64,000 nt of DNA, from the NCBI RefSeq assembly GCF_014138435.1, contig NZ_JACJIM010000001.1, forward strand, positions 682,001 through 746,000, given 5' to 3'. The first letter of the stretch is position 1. Each line of letters begins with the position of its first letter. This document shows positions 26,788 through 34,246 of the stretch, in pieces. Position numbers and translations under genes: made by a program. Origin of the DNA: Methylobacterium fujisawaense (GTDB lineage Bacteria > Pseudomonadota > Alphaproteobacteria > Rhizobiales > Beijerinckiaceae). The notes beneath the pieces are model-generated. The model searched no databases. It was given only the letters and a program-made list of their open reading frames with translations, and was not told the origin of the DNA.

Positions 26788-28077
26788 ATGACCAGTCGCC
26801 TCGCTCTCGTGTGCGAAGACTCTTGTGACAGTCTCGAATTCTTCCACCCATCGGATGCGGATCTTTCCCCCTCCGTCGAAACCGTTCATGGCGGCGTCGC
26901 GAGCGCGACCCGTGCCGCTCTCCGGGAACTCGGCGCCGATCCCGTCCACATCCTGCGCGAGGCCGGTTGCGATCGCTGGGCGTCCGGAGACGATGCCAGC
27001 CCGATCTCGAACGCCGCGCTCGGCCGCGTGCTCCAGTTGGGGGCGAACCGCACGCGGTGCGGCCATCTCGGCCTGCTGGTGGGGCAGCGCATTGCCCTCG
27101 CCAAGCTCGGGCCCAGCAACATCCTGATCCGGAACGCGGCGACCATCGGCGACGCCCTCCATGTGCTGGAGACCCGGCCCTGGGCCTGGACCTGCGGCTC
27201 GGCGGTCCGACTCTTCGTCGAGGCCGACTTGGCGCTGCTTCATTACTTTCCCTACGAGACTGGCGCGACGGCAGTGGGCCTGCAGGCGGAGGGGGCGCTC
27301 GCCACCGTCGTCAATATCGTGCGCGCCCTGTGCGGCGCCCGCTGGTCCCCGTCGGAGCTTCTGCTGCCGCGGGCACCGCCGGAGCAGACCGATCCCTATT
27401 GGCACTTCTTCCGCGCGCCCGTCAGGTTCGATCAGGAATGGGCGGCCCTCGCCTTTCCGGCGCGCCTTCTGGAGCAACCGGTCCCGGGCGCAGATCGGAC
27501 GGCACACCGGATCGCCGAAGGCCGCATCCGACAGGTCGGGGCGGCAGCTCCGCTCCCGATGTCGGACCGGTTGCGGCGGCTGCTCCGCGCGGAGTTCATC
27601 CAGGATCCGTGGTCCGGCCAAGCCGTCGCGCGCCATCTGGCGGTGCATCGGCGCACCCTCAGCCGCCGCCTGAGGGCCGAAGGCACGAGCTTCCGGTCGG
27701 TGGCCACCCAGATCCGGTTCGAGACGGCGCAGCAGCTCCTGGCCGATACCAACATGACGCTGGCGCAGATCTCGGCCTGTCTGGGCTTTTCCGAAGCCGC
27801 CGCCTTCACGCACGCGTTCAGACGCTGGTCCGGTACGACGCCGAGCATCTGGAGGCGTGGGAGCCGGCCTCCGGATGCGGCAGCCGATCCGGGGCCGCCC
27901 GATCCCGTACCCCTTCCTGAATGGACGGAACGGACCGGCCTTTCAGGCCGCCCTTGGGCGCCAAGGCCGCAATCGCCGGACGACCGCTTTCCCATGGACG
28001 GCAGACAGCATTGGTCAATCGAGCACAAGAATCCGGATTGCATGGCATCACCCGGCGAATTCAGGAGATCCCGATGA
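26788..28077 (+). CDS. AraC-family regulator with arabinose-binding-type N-terminal domain
   Basis: A 429-residue regulator. The N-terminal part resembles the OruR/ArgR2-type ligand domain (SATRAALRELGADPVHILRE, GRVLQLGANRTRCGHLGLL, YFPYETGATAVGLQAEGALA), and the C-terminal two helix-turn-helix AraC domain is clear (GQAVARHLAVHRRTLSRRLR, TLAQISACLGFSEAAAFTHA, FRRWSGTTPSIWRR). About 70 extra Pro-rich residues follow the AraC domain, which is unusual; the stop overlaps the ATG of the next gene (ATGA). I chose the ATG at 26788. Ligand and targets are unknown. Confidence 0.85.
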   Translation: MTSRLALVCEDSCDSLEFFHPSDADLSPSVETVHGGVASATRAALRELGADPVHILREAGCDRWASGDDASPISNAALGRVLQLGANRTRCGHLGLLVGQRIALAKLGPSNILIRNAATIGDALHVLETRPWAWTCGSAVRLFVEADLALLHYFPYETGATAVGLQAEGALATVVNIVRALCGARWSPSELLLPRAPPEQTDPYWHFFRAPVRFDQEWAALAFPARLLEQPVPGADRTAHRIAEGRIRQVGAAAPLPMSDRLRRLLRAEFIQDPWSGQAVARHLAVHRRTLSRRLRAEGTSFRSVATQIRFETAQQLLADTNMTLAQISACLGFSEAAAFTHAFRRWSGTTPSIWRRGSRPPDAAADPGPPDPVPLPEWTERTGLSGRPWAPRPQSPDDRFPMDGRQHWSIEHKNPDCMASPGEFRRSR

Positions 28078-28427
28078 AAGCGACACGGACCATCTCGCTC
28101 GCAGCCCTCACCCTGGCTGCCATGCTGGGCCTGCCTCCCATCGGCTCGGGCGGACTCGGCATTGCGGCCGCGCAGGCCGCCGGCGGCTGTGGGCCCGGAT
28201 TTCATCGGGGCCCCTACGGCGCCTGCCGACCGAACGTCTCCGGCGCACCGGGCTACTACGGGCCCCGGGGTGGCGGCGTGTACGGATACCGCGGCGGCGC
28301 CCGCTACGGATACCGGGGCGGTGCCGTCTATCGGGGTGCGCGGGTGTATCGGGGGGGCCGCGTATACGGGGGCCGCGCCGTTTACGGACGGCGCGTCGGC
28401 GGGTTCCGGGGCGGCTTCCGCCGCTGA
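28074..28427 (+). CDS. small secreted glycine-rich protein with GCG-CRPN prefix
   Basis: A 117-residue exported protein. A signal peptide (about residues 1-36) is followed by the cysteine signature GCGPGFHRGPYGACRPN (38-54) and then an arginine/glycine/tyrosine-rich repeat tail (YGYRGGARYGYRGG type). This GCG...CRPN prefix-to-repeat layout is recurrent in Methylobacterium-like bacteria, of unknown function. The start is strong: AGGAG seven bases before the ATG, and a 4-bp overlap with the AraC stop. A surface or envelope structural role is a guess. Confidence 0.8.
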   Translation: MKATRTISLAALTLAAMLGLPPIGSGGLGIAAAQAAGGCGPGFHRGPYGACRPNVSGAPGYYGPRGGGVYGYRGGARYGYRGGAVYRGARVYRGGRVYGGRAVYGRRVGGFRGGFRR

Positions 28428-28509
28428 CCGCGCCGGCCAGACTTAACCGCGCCGGCCGGACTTGGCTGCCCCGCAGCCTTGTCCGGCCGACGCAACCGGA
28501 GGTCGTGCC

Positions 28510-28935
28510 CTAATAGGCGCGGTAGACGGCCCGATGGACGCGAGCCGGAGGAACGTCGTAGCGCACGGAGGCCGGAATCCGCACGGCCACCGGGGCATTC
28601 GGGTCGAACGGCAAGATCGCGGCCCCGGCTGCGATGAAGCCCGCCAGGGCGCGGATATCGTCCGGCTGCCGCAGATCGCGCGCGATGCGGTCCGTCTCCC
28701 ATTGAAGCCGCAGATTGCAGGCCCGTGACGGCAATCCGCCGACGGGGGTGCAGGCGTCATGACGCGCACAGGCGGCATCGAGCGCATCGACGGGCGGCAA
28801 CGGAGCATTGCTGCCGAGGCCACAATAGTTGCCGTGAATGAGCGCCGCAGGCTGCTGCAAGCCGGACGGCTGCGCCAGGGCGGGTGCGCTCAGGCAGGCG
28901 GCGAGGAGGAGCGGGGCGACGATTCGAAAGGTCAT
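28510..28935 (-). CDS. exported phospholipase-A2-like protein
   Basis: A 141-residue protein with a signal peptide (MTFRIVAPLLLAACLSAPAL, then AQ) and the core PLA2 signature: a calcium-loop-like YCGLGS (38-43) and the catalytic helix DALDAACARHDACTP with H59-D60, followed by cysteine C73 and a helix. These are the elements of small secreted bacterial phospholipases A2, which release a fatty acid from phospholipids. The ATG at 28935 is chosen over one six codons upstream because the signal peptide begins there. It converges on the glycine-rich gene to the left and is co-directional with the Gly/Tyr-rich gene to the right. Confidence 0.72.
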   Translation of the reverse strand: MTFRIVAPLLLAACLSAPALAQPSGLQQPAALIHGNYCGLGSNAPLPPVDALDAACARHDACTPVGGLPSRACNLRLQWETDRIARDLRQPDDIRALAGFIAAGAAILPFDPNAPVAVRIPASVRYDVPPARVHRAVYRAY

Positions 28936-29049
28936 GGCTTGGGCCGAACCCATTCTGGGGCCACTCTGCCGGGGCGGGCCGCCGGCTCGGGCCGGATGAT
29001 CGGGGGTTGGGGGTCGGGGTCTGCCGGCCTCGACCCTCTCGCGGCAGGA

Positions 29050-29499
29050 TCAATACGGGCGGCAGACGCCCGCATAGGCATCGTAATAGGCGTAGGGTCC
29101 GCAGCGGCCGTAGGTGGCACCGTATCCGGTGGCGGCGGCAGCGCCCACGGCAGCCGCGCCCAGGCCGTAGCCGTAGGGACGGACGCCGTAGCGGCCATAT
29201 CCGTATCCGTAACGGCCAACCCCGCCATATCGGCCGACCGCCCCATAGCGGCCGACCGCGCCGTAACGGCCGACCGCGCCGTAGCGGCCGACCGCGCCGT
29301 AGCGGCCGACCGCGCCGTAGCGGCCGCGATAGCCCACCCCCCCGCGATAGCCGCCGACCCGGACGCCCTGGACGCCGCCGGCGCGGAAACCACCGCCGCG
29401 GAAGCCTCCCCGGCCGCCGTAGAAGCCACGCGCTTCGGCCACCATGCCGCTCATGATCAGGGCGGCACAGGCCACCGACGCAATCTGCAGAGTTCTCAT
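29050..29499 (-). CDS. secreted Gly/Tyr/Arg-rich repeat protein
   Basis: A 149-residue exported protein: signal peptide (MRTLQIASVACAALIMSGMV, then AEA), a GGRGGF/GGFRAGG segment, five tandem YGAVGR hexapeptides, a tyrosine/glycine stretch, an Ala-rich hydrophobic patch and a terminal cysteine motif CGPYAYYDAYAGVCRPY. The last motif echoes the GCG...CRPN prefix of the neighbouring secreted protein but lies at the C-terminus. A GGAG seven bases upstream supports the ATG at 29499. Function unknown; an extracellular or envelope structural protein is inferred. Confidence 0.75.
   Translation of the reverse strand: MRTLQIASVACAALIMSGMVAEARGFYGGRGGFRGGGFRAGGVQGVRVGGYRGGVGYRGRYGAVGRYGAVGRYGAVGRYGAVGRYGAVGRYGGVGRYGYGYGRYGVRPYGYGLGAAAVGAAAATGYGATYGRCGPYAYYDAYAGVCRPY
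29231..29320 (-). repeat. 18-bp tandem repeat encoding YGAVGR units
   Basis: Five contiguous 18-bp units of the type CGGCCGACCGCGCCGTAG (forward strand), starting at 29231, 29249, 29267, 29285 and 29303; the last three are identical and the first two differ at one to three bases. They are in frame within the secreted repeat protein, so copy number can change without a frameshift. Confidence 0.9.
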
Positions 29500-30000
29500 G
29501 GATGATCTCCGTTCAGGAGAACGACCTGCCGAGGGGCGCCGGACGCGAAGCCCTGCGGCCCCTCGGACACGTCTCGGCCGTACCGTACGCCGAGCTGCCG
29601 ACGCCGCTTGATCCGCGGGGACTCGCGTGCCGGTGAACCGGCGCAGCCGCGTTGCGCCGCTCCGACCGCAGCGTTCCATCCTGAACGTCGCTTCCGTCCG
29701 GCGCCCAGGCGGCCCGAAGCCGTTGTCAATCGCGCCGGCGGCCGGTGTCTTCCCCGATCAAGCATGGGATCGCCGCGACTGCATAATGGGCCCTCCGCTT
29801 CGGTGCGGTGAGGCGAGGCAGGGAACTGACCTTGCGTGCCCGGTCAGGGCGCGACCGATCGGGCTTCCTAGCGGTCGGCGCGTTCCGCACATCCCGGCGA
29901 TCGGAAGAACGCTGCCTCCGGTCCGCTCAAGGACGCGCGAAGCGGTCTCGGCATTTGAGAGATGCCTCGGTTGATCACGATGCAGCGTGAGGAGATGACC
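29500..30000. other. 501-bp divergent gap
   Basis: The gap separates the secreted repeat protein (leftward) from the ferritin-like gene (rightward). Short antisense-like frames exist but none is protein-like. It presumably holds both promoters; no clear -35/-10 pair or operator was found. Confidence 0.45.
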
Positions 30001-30504
30001 ATGCCGATCAAGTCACCGAAGGAGCTTTTCGTGCGCATGTTGAGCGATGCGCGGCATCACGCGGAGCGCGCGACGAAGATTTACGAGGAGCTGGGCCAAG
30101 CCACGCAGGATCCGGCCATCCAAGAGGCGCTCCAGTCACGCGCCTTCATCCAAGAGAAGACGGTCAAGTCGCTCGATCGCTGCTTTCAGCTGATCGGCGA
30201 GAAACCGATTGCCTCCAACGGTCGGCTTCAAGAAGTCTTCCTCGAAGACTTCCGGCGCGAGCTGGCCGAGATCCAGGCCCCGGCCGCCAAGGCCCTGTTC
30301 ATCCTGATCAAGGCCAATCACCTGATGCATCTGCGCATCGCCGAGTATGTCGCCCTCGTCGCCATGGCCGATGTGAGCGGTCACTTCGGGGTCGGCGTCC
30401 TGCTGGAGAGCTGCCTGGCGGACAAGATGGCCTTCACCGAGCGGACCCGTCGCCTGATCCGGCGGACGATCGAGAGCAAGCACGCCGTCAAGCTCGCGGC
30501 CTGA
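30001..30504 (+). CDS. ferritin-like DUF892/YciF-type protein
   Basis: A 167-residue all-helical protein (KSPKELFVRMLSDARHHAER, ATKIYEELGQATQDPAIQEA, LADKMAFTERTRRLI) of the ferritin-like family that includes the stress protein YciF. The AGGAG at 29990-29994 places the start at the ATG at 30001 rather than the overlapping ATG at 29995. Some iron-ligand-type Glu/His residues are present (RHHAE, E in the later helices), but the full di-iron set is not certain by eye. It probably belongs to a general stress response. Confidence 0.7.
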   Translation: MPIKSPKELFVRMLSDARHHAERATKIYEELGQATQDPAIQEALQSRAFIQEKTVKSLDRCFQLIGEKPIASNGRLQEVFLEDFRRELAEIQAPAAKALFILIKANHLMHLRIAEYVALVAMADVSGHFGVGVLLESCLADKMAFTERTRRLIRRTIESKHAVKLAA

Positions 30505-30632
30505 CCCGCGGCCCGTCAGACCCCGGACCGGGCAGCCCGGTCCGGGGCTTCGGGCGCGCATGCGGAACCGGCCCATGGTCCACGCGCCCGGCGCGCGGAC
30601 CATGGGCGCACGGGAGCCGCGGAGAACGAGCC

Positions 30633-31265
30633 ATGCCCCCTGTCACGTCTCGAGAGGCGATGGCGGCTGCCCCTGCCCCTGCCCCTGCCCCTGCCCCGCG
30701 GGAGCTGCCGGGTGCCGACGGGCGCGCCAAGTCCCGATCCCTGGGACGTCGGGCCGCCGCCGAAGCGAAGCGCTACCTGGCCTTCGCGATCTACCTGATC
30801 GTCGTTTTCGGTACCCTGATCCTGTTCAGCATCAACATCTACGCACGGGTCGATCAGGATATCCCGCACTATCCGAGCTATCACTTCTATGCGCTCGGGC
30901 TGATCAACGCCCTGGTCCTGGCCAAGTTCATGCTGATCGCCGAGGCGGCGAAGCTCGGATCCCTCCGTCTCGGCCGGCGCATCACGCGCGGCCCCCTCGT
31001 CTACGGGATCCTGTACCGCTCCCTTCTGTTCACCGCCGTCCTGGTGGCGGCCTACGGACTCGAAGAGGTGCTGGTGGGGGCCTGGCACGGGAAGGCGCCG
31101 GGCACCGTTCTTCCGGAGATGGCCGGCGGCCCGCGGGGCGTGCTCACCTTCGCCTGGGTGATGTTCGTGGCGCTGCTCCCGTATTTCGCCTACCGGGAGA
31201 TCGGCCGCGTGCTGGGCGGCGGTCGCCTGCGCGTCCTGCTCCTCCGCACGCCGGCGGCGCGCTAG
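30633..31265 (+). CDS. membrane protein of unknown function
   Basis: A 210-residue protein with an N-terminal cytoplasmic, basic segment that carries an Ala-Pro run, and four predicted membrane helices (YLAFAIYLIVVFGTLILFSI, FYALGLINALVLAKFMLIAE, YRSLLFTAVLVAAYGLEEVL, FAWVMFVALLPYFAYREIG). The ATG has a GGAG eight bases upstream. I recognise no named family. It is 128 bp downstream of the ferritin-like gene on the same strand and converges on the TAXI gene. Confidence 0.7.
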   Translation: MPPVTSREAMAAAPAPAPAPAPRELPGADGRAKSRSLGRRAAAEAKRYLAFAIYLIVVFGTLILFSINIYARVDQDIPHYPSYHFYALGLINALVLAKFMLIAEAAKLGSLRLGRRITRGPLVYGILYRSLLFTAVLVAAYGLEEVLVGAWHGKAPGTVLPEMAGGPRGVLTFAWVMFVALLPYFAYREIGRVLGGGRLRVLLLRTPAAR

Positions 31266-31340
31266 AGCGCCTTCACGGCTTCGGTCGCTCGATCGCCGGC
31301 CGCAGCCGGCCCGAGCCACCGCCCGGGCCCGGGCCCGCCG

Positions 31341-32747
31341 TCAATGGGCGACCACGAGCGTCGGTGCGGACGGGAGCGCCGTCTCGGGGCCGAGGCTTGC
31401 GCGCCGGCGGTCGAGGGCGTCGCGCGCATGGGCCAGGGCCGTCGCGAAGGCCGACAGGCAGTCGGTGCTGACAGCCCCGGTGGTGCAGCCCAGCATCGCC
31501 GAGACGATCGCCCGGAATTCGCCCTCCAGGGCGGCGAGCTCCGCACGGTCGGCGCCGGGCGCCGCGTCGGCAATCTCGACCAGGCGCCGGACCGGGCGCC
31601 ATTCCGCCTCCGATCGGCGCCGGGCCCAGCCCGCCGAGGCGGCGGCGAGGAGCGATCCGGCGAGGCTGATCACCACGCCGCCGAGATAGAGATATTGCTG
31701 GGCTTGGTCGAAGAAGCTCTGGTCCCCGTTGCTGAGATAGGACGCGACCCCCGGATGGACGGGCAGGATCGGGCTCTTGTCGTCCGGATCGGGCGCCTCG
31801 ATCTGCGCGGCGAGCGGCGTCACGGCCGTGAGCTTGGCCTTTGTGGTCAGGATCGACCGGGCGATGGCGGCCGCGACGACGTTGGGCATCAGCTCCGAGG
31901 CGGCGAACCGATAGGTGACCGCCAGCGTCGTGACCGACTCGCTGGGCGTGGCGGGACGCGCCCGGAACGCCCCCACGGGCACGTCGATCGCCTCGAAGCC
32001 GGGGAACCGCTTGCCGATCGCCTCCGCCTCGTCGAGCGCGAGGATGCCCGGCGTGCCCTTCGTGGCGCGCGCGACGGCGGCGACCCCATCGACGATCTCG
32101 CCCGGCGCCATGGGACCGACCGCCAGGATGGCCGCCACCTTCTTCTGCCGGACGGCCTGGGCCAGCGCGTCGATCGGAAGAATGGCCCTGCCGACATCCT
32201 TGGCGGGGATGTTGAAGTAGCTCAGCACCATGTCGAGGACACGCGTGTTGGTGTCTTGCAGCGGCCCGGCCACGAGGCCGACGGTCTTGCCCGCCAGGTT
32301 GGCGACCGAGGTGACAGGGTTGTGCGGGGGCACGATCAAGGCGACCACGTCCCGGCGCAGGATGACGATGGTCTGTGCGTTGGCGGGTGCCCCCGCGTCG
32401 CTGCGCACGATGGCGAGATCGGTCCGGCGCTCCTCCAGAGCCTTGGCGCTCCCCGCGAGGTCGTCGACCCGCACGAGGTCGAGATTGACGCGGGGATGCT
32501 GCACCCGGGAGACGGACACGAAGGCCGTGATGAACCGCTCGGCCGTGCTGCCGGGGGGGCCGAGCGTGATGCGCAGGTTAGCGTGCGGCGACCAGACATG
32601 CGCAACCGCGAACGCGCCGGCGGCCACGAGCAGGATGGCGACGGCCACGAGCGCCCGGCTCCACCGCCGGGGCGGCTTGGCGCGGTGCCGCGGGCTTTCC
32701 GATCCCGTCCGGTCGGGATCGACAGCGACAGGCTTGGCATCCTGCAT
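31341..32747 (-). CDS. TAXI-family TRAP solute-binding protein, membrane anchored
   Basis: A 468-residue protein with an N-terminal membrane helix (about 31-50), a TAXI-type periplasmic binding domain (LRITLGPPGSTAERFITAF, DLAIVRSD, LAGKTVGLVAGPLQDTNTRV, ILPIDALAQAVRQKKVAAIL, VHPGVASYLSN) and a second helix around 355-375, followed by a cytoplasmic C-terminal region of about 90 residues. Normal TAXI receptors are soluble and work with a TRAP permease; no permease gene is next to this one. It may therefore be a sensor or an orphan receptor. It follows the small exported-protein gene by 63 bp on the same strand. Confidence 0.75.
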   Translation of the reverse strand: MQDAKPVAVDPDRTGSESPRHRAKPPRRWSRALVAVAILLVAAGAFAVAHVWSPHANLRITLGPPGSTAERFITAFVSVSRVQHPRVNLDLVRVDDLAGSAKALEERRTDLAIVRSDAGAPANAQTIVILRRDVVALIVPPHNPVTSVANLAGKTVGLVAGPLQDTNTRVLDMVLSYFNIPAKDVGRAILPIDALAQAVRQKKVAAILAVGPMAPGEIVDGVAAVARATKGTPGILALDEAEAIGKRFPGFEAIDVPVGAFRARPATPSESVTTLAVTYRFAASELMPNVVAAAIARSILTTKAKLTAVTPLAAQIEAPDPDDKSPILPVHPGVASYLSNGDQSFFDQAQQYLYLGGVVISLAGSLLAAASAGWARRRSEAEWRPVRRLVEIADAAPGADRAELAALEGEFRAIVSAMLGCTTGAVSTDCLSAFATALAHARDALDRRRASLGPETALPSAPTLVVAH

Positions 32748-32810
32748 CGTGACCTCACACCGGGATTTCGGACCGGGGGCGTGTCGCGCGGAGGCGCCGG
32801 CCGGAACCGT

Positions 32811-33113
32811 TCAGCACGCCTCGCAGGCGCCCCCCTCCCCCGGGAGCCTGCGGTCGTTGCGGCGATCCCGCGGGTCTCGATGCCGCCTCTGCGTGCCCGG
32901 TTCGACGCCCGGCGGAGGATCGCTCACATCGAGGGGAGGCGTGGTGATCGCCTCGCGTTCGAGGCGGTTGAGCTGCGCCTCGCTGGGGATGGCGATGCCA
33001 CCCTGCGCGAGGCGGATCTGCGCTTCCCCGCGGGTGGCCGCACCCGCGACTCCGCCGGGAAGGGCGAGCATCAGGAGGGCGGCCCCGGCCCGTGAAAACG
33101 GTGAAAACGCCAT
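32811..33113 (-). CDS. small exported hypothetical protein
   Basis: A 100-residue protein with a signal peptide (MAFSPFSRAGAALLMLALPG, then GVAGA) and a hydrophilic, arginine/aspartate-rich tail. AGGAGG lies five bases before the ATG, a strong ribosome site, which is why I accept it despite no family match. It is probably transcribed with the TAXI gene. Confidence 0.6.
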   Translation of the reverse strand: MAFSPFSRAGAALLMLALPGGVAGAATRGEAQIRLAQGGIAIPSEAQLNRLEREAITTPPLDVSDPPPGVEPGTQRRHRDPRDRRNDRRLPGEGGACEAC

Positions 33114-34246
33114 GGCGACCTCCTCGGCAGCCGCTGAACGGACGATACTCCGCCCACATAGCCCGTCTCGGCGGGCGCTCCTTGACCGAACCGGACAGGG
33201 ACTGCACTCAACGCGCGCCGTATTCGGCGATGTGTCCTGGGAGACGACCCACGAAGTCCCGCGCACGCCGAACGCCCGACCTGATGTGGAGATCGAGCTG
33301 GCGGCTTGCGCGAAGCGGCCATTTCCCGCCGCGGCGTTCGGGGCGGGCCTCATGGCCGATGTGCGGCCCTCCGGGCGTGGCGAGGGCCGCCTCTCCGGAT
33401 CTCAGGCCGAGGCGCGGATCGGACGAGCGGCGACCGTGACGAATGTCACCGGAGCCGCCCGGCGCAGGCGCCCGATCTGAGCCGGCGCAAGCCGTTCGAC
33501 GATGTGCGGCAGAGCATCACCCCGGCCACCACGCACCGCGACACGGCCGGATCCACAGAGCACTTCAGGGGGACGACTGGCGGAGAAGGGGGACGCTCCG
33601 CACTTCCGGCCAAGTTCCTCGACACTCCGCCAAATCCGCCCCGGACACGCAGCGGAGGGTATAATGGAATGTGCATAGCGTTGGCGCGGAGCCCTGCAAC
33701 TGCTCGGTTCCACCCTAGAGCGCGATCCGAGCGAGTTGAGTCGCCTGGGGTTTTGGCACGGACGGAGATGTGATTCGATGCACGGCTTTCTGATCAGGAG
33801 AGCCGGATGCCCTGTCCGCCGATCTGCGTGAACGCGTCGTGACGGCCATCGAAGCGGGAGCCTCGCGCCGTGATCTAGCCTGACCGTCTGGCGGGAGCCC
33901 CTCGGCCAAGCCTCGGGTCAAATCTCAATCCAGGCCGACCGCGAGTTTTTCAACGAAATCGGTCGTGAGCGGGCGGAACGGTGACGTCCGCTTCATCGCG
34001 AGGCCGGTGTTTCGGTTGCGACCCGATGCGGTCATGTCGTGACACGCGTTGCTGTCCTGTTAGCAGACACCCCCGCTGCCGTGTTGCGGATCAGTGACAC
34101 TGAATTGGCTGACTTTGGCGACGGCCTCGCAATTGCGCTACGCAGCTTTCAGCTGGCGGAGGTCGAACTCGGCGTGAACGCCTCCGGGCTTCGCCATCCG
34201 TTCCTCGCGATAGGGTCGCCTCGGCGTTCCTGGTCAATCGAATGAG
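33114..34246. other. 1.1-kb gap with IS debris
   Basis: The first 550 bp are GC-rich with no convincing frame. From about 33690 the composition becomes more moderate and an IS630-type fragment is found (listed separately). A 68-codon frame at 34039-34245 has no ribosome site or family resemblance. I regard the segment as the left border of an accessory region. Confidence 0.5.
33806..33883 (+). mobile_element. IS630-type transposase N-terminal fragment
   Basis: One frame reads ALSADLRERVVTAIEAGASR followed by RDLA and a TGA stop. This is the start of the helix-turn-helix region of IS630-family transposases (S-x-DLRERVV-x-x-x-EAGASRR). Everything after about 24 codons is missing, so it is a dead remnant. 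No terminal repeats could be assigned. Confidence 0.6.

Noticed and set aside
29231..29320. Regular 18-bp repeats considered as a CRISPR-like array
   Set aside because: Units are contiguous without spacers and in frame within a secreted repeat protein.
33306..33773. Forward 155-codon frame
   Set aside because: Arg/Pro/Thr-rich, no ribosome site and no similarity to known families; probable chance frame.
34039..34245. Small forward frame of 68 codons
   Set aside because: GTG start without ribosome site, next to IS debris, no recognisable family.
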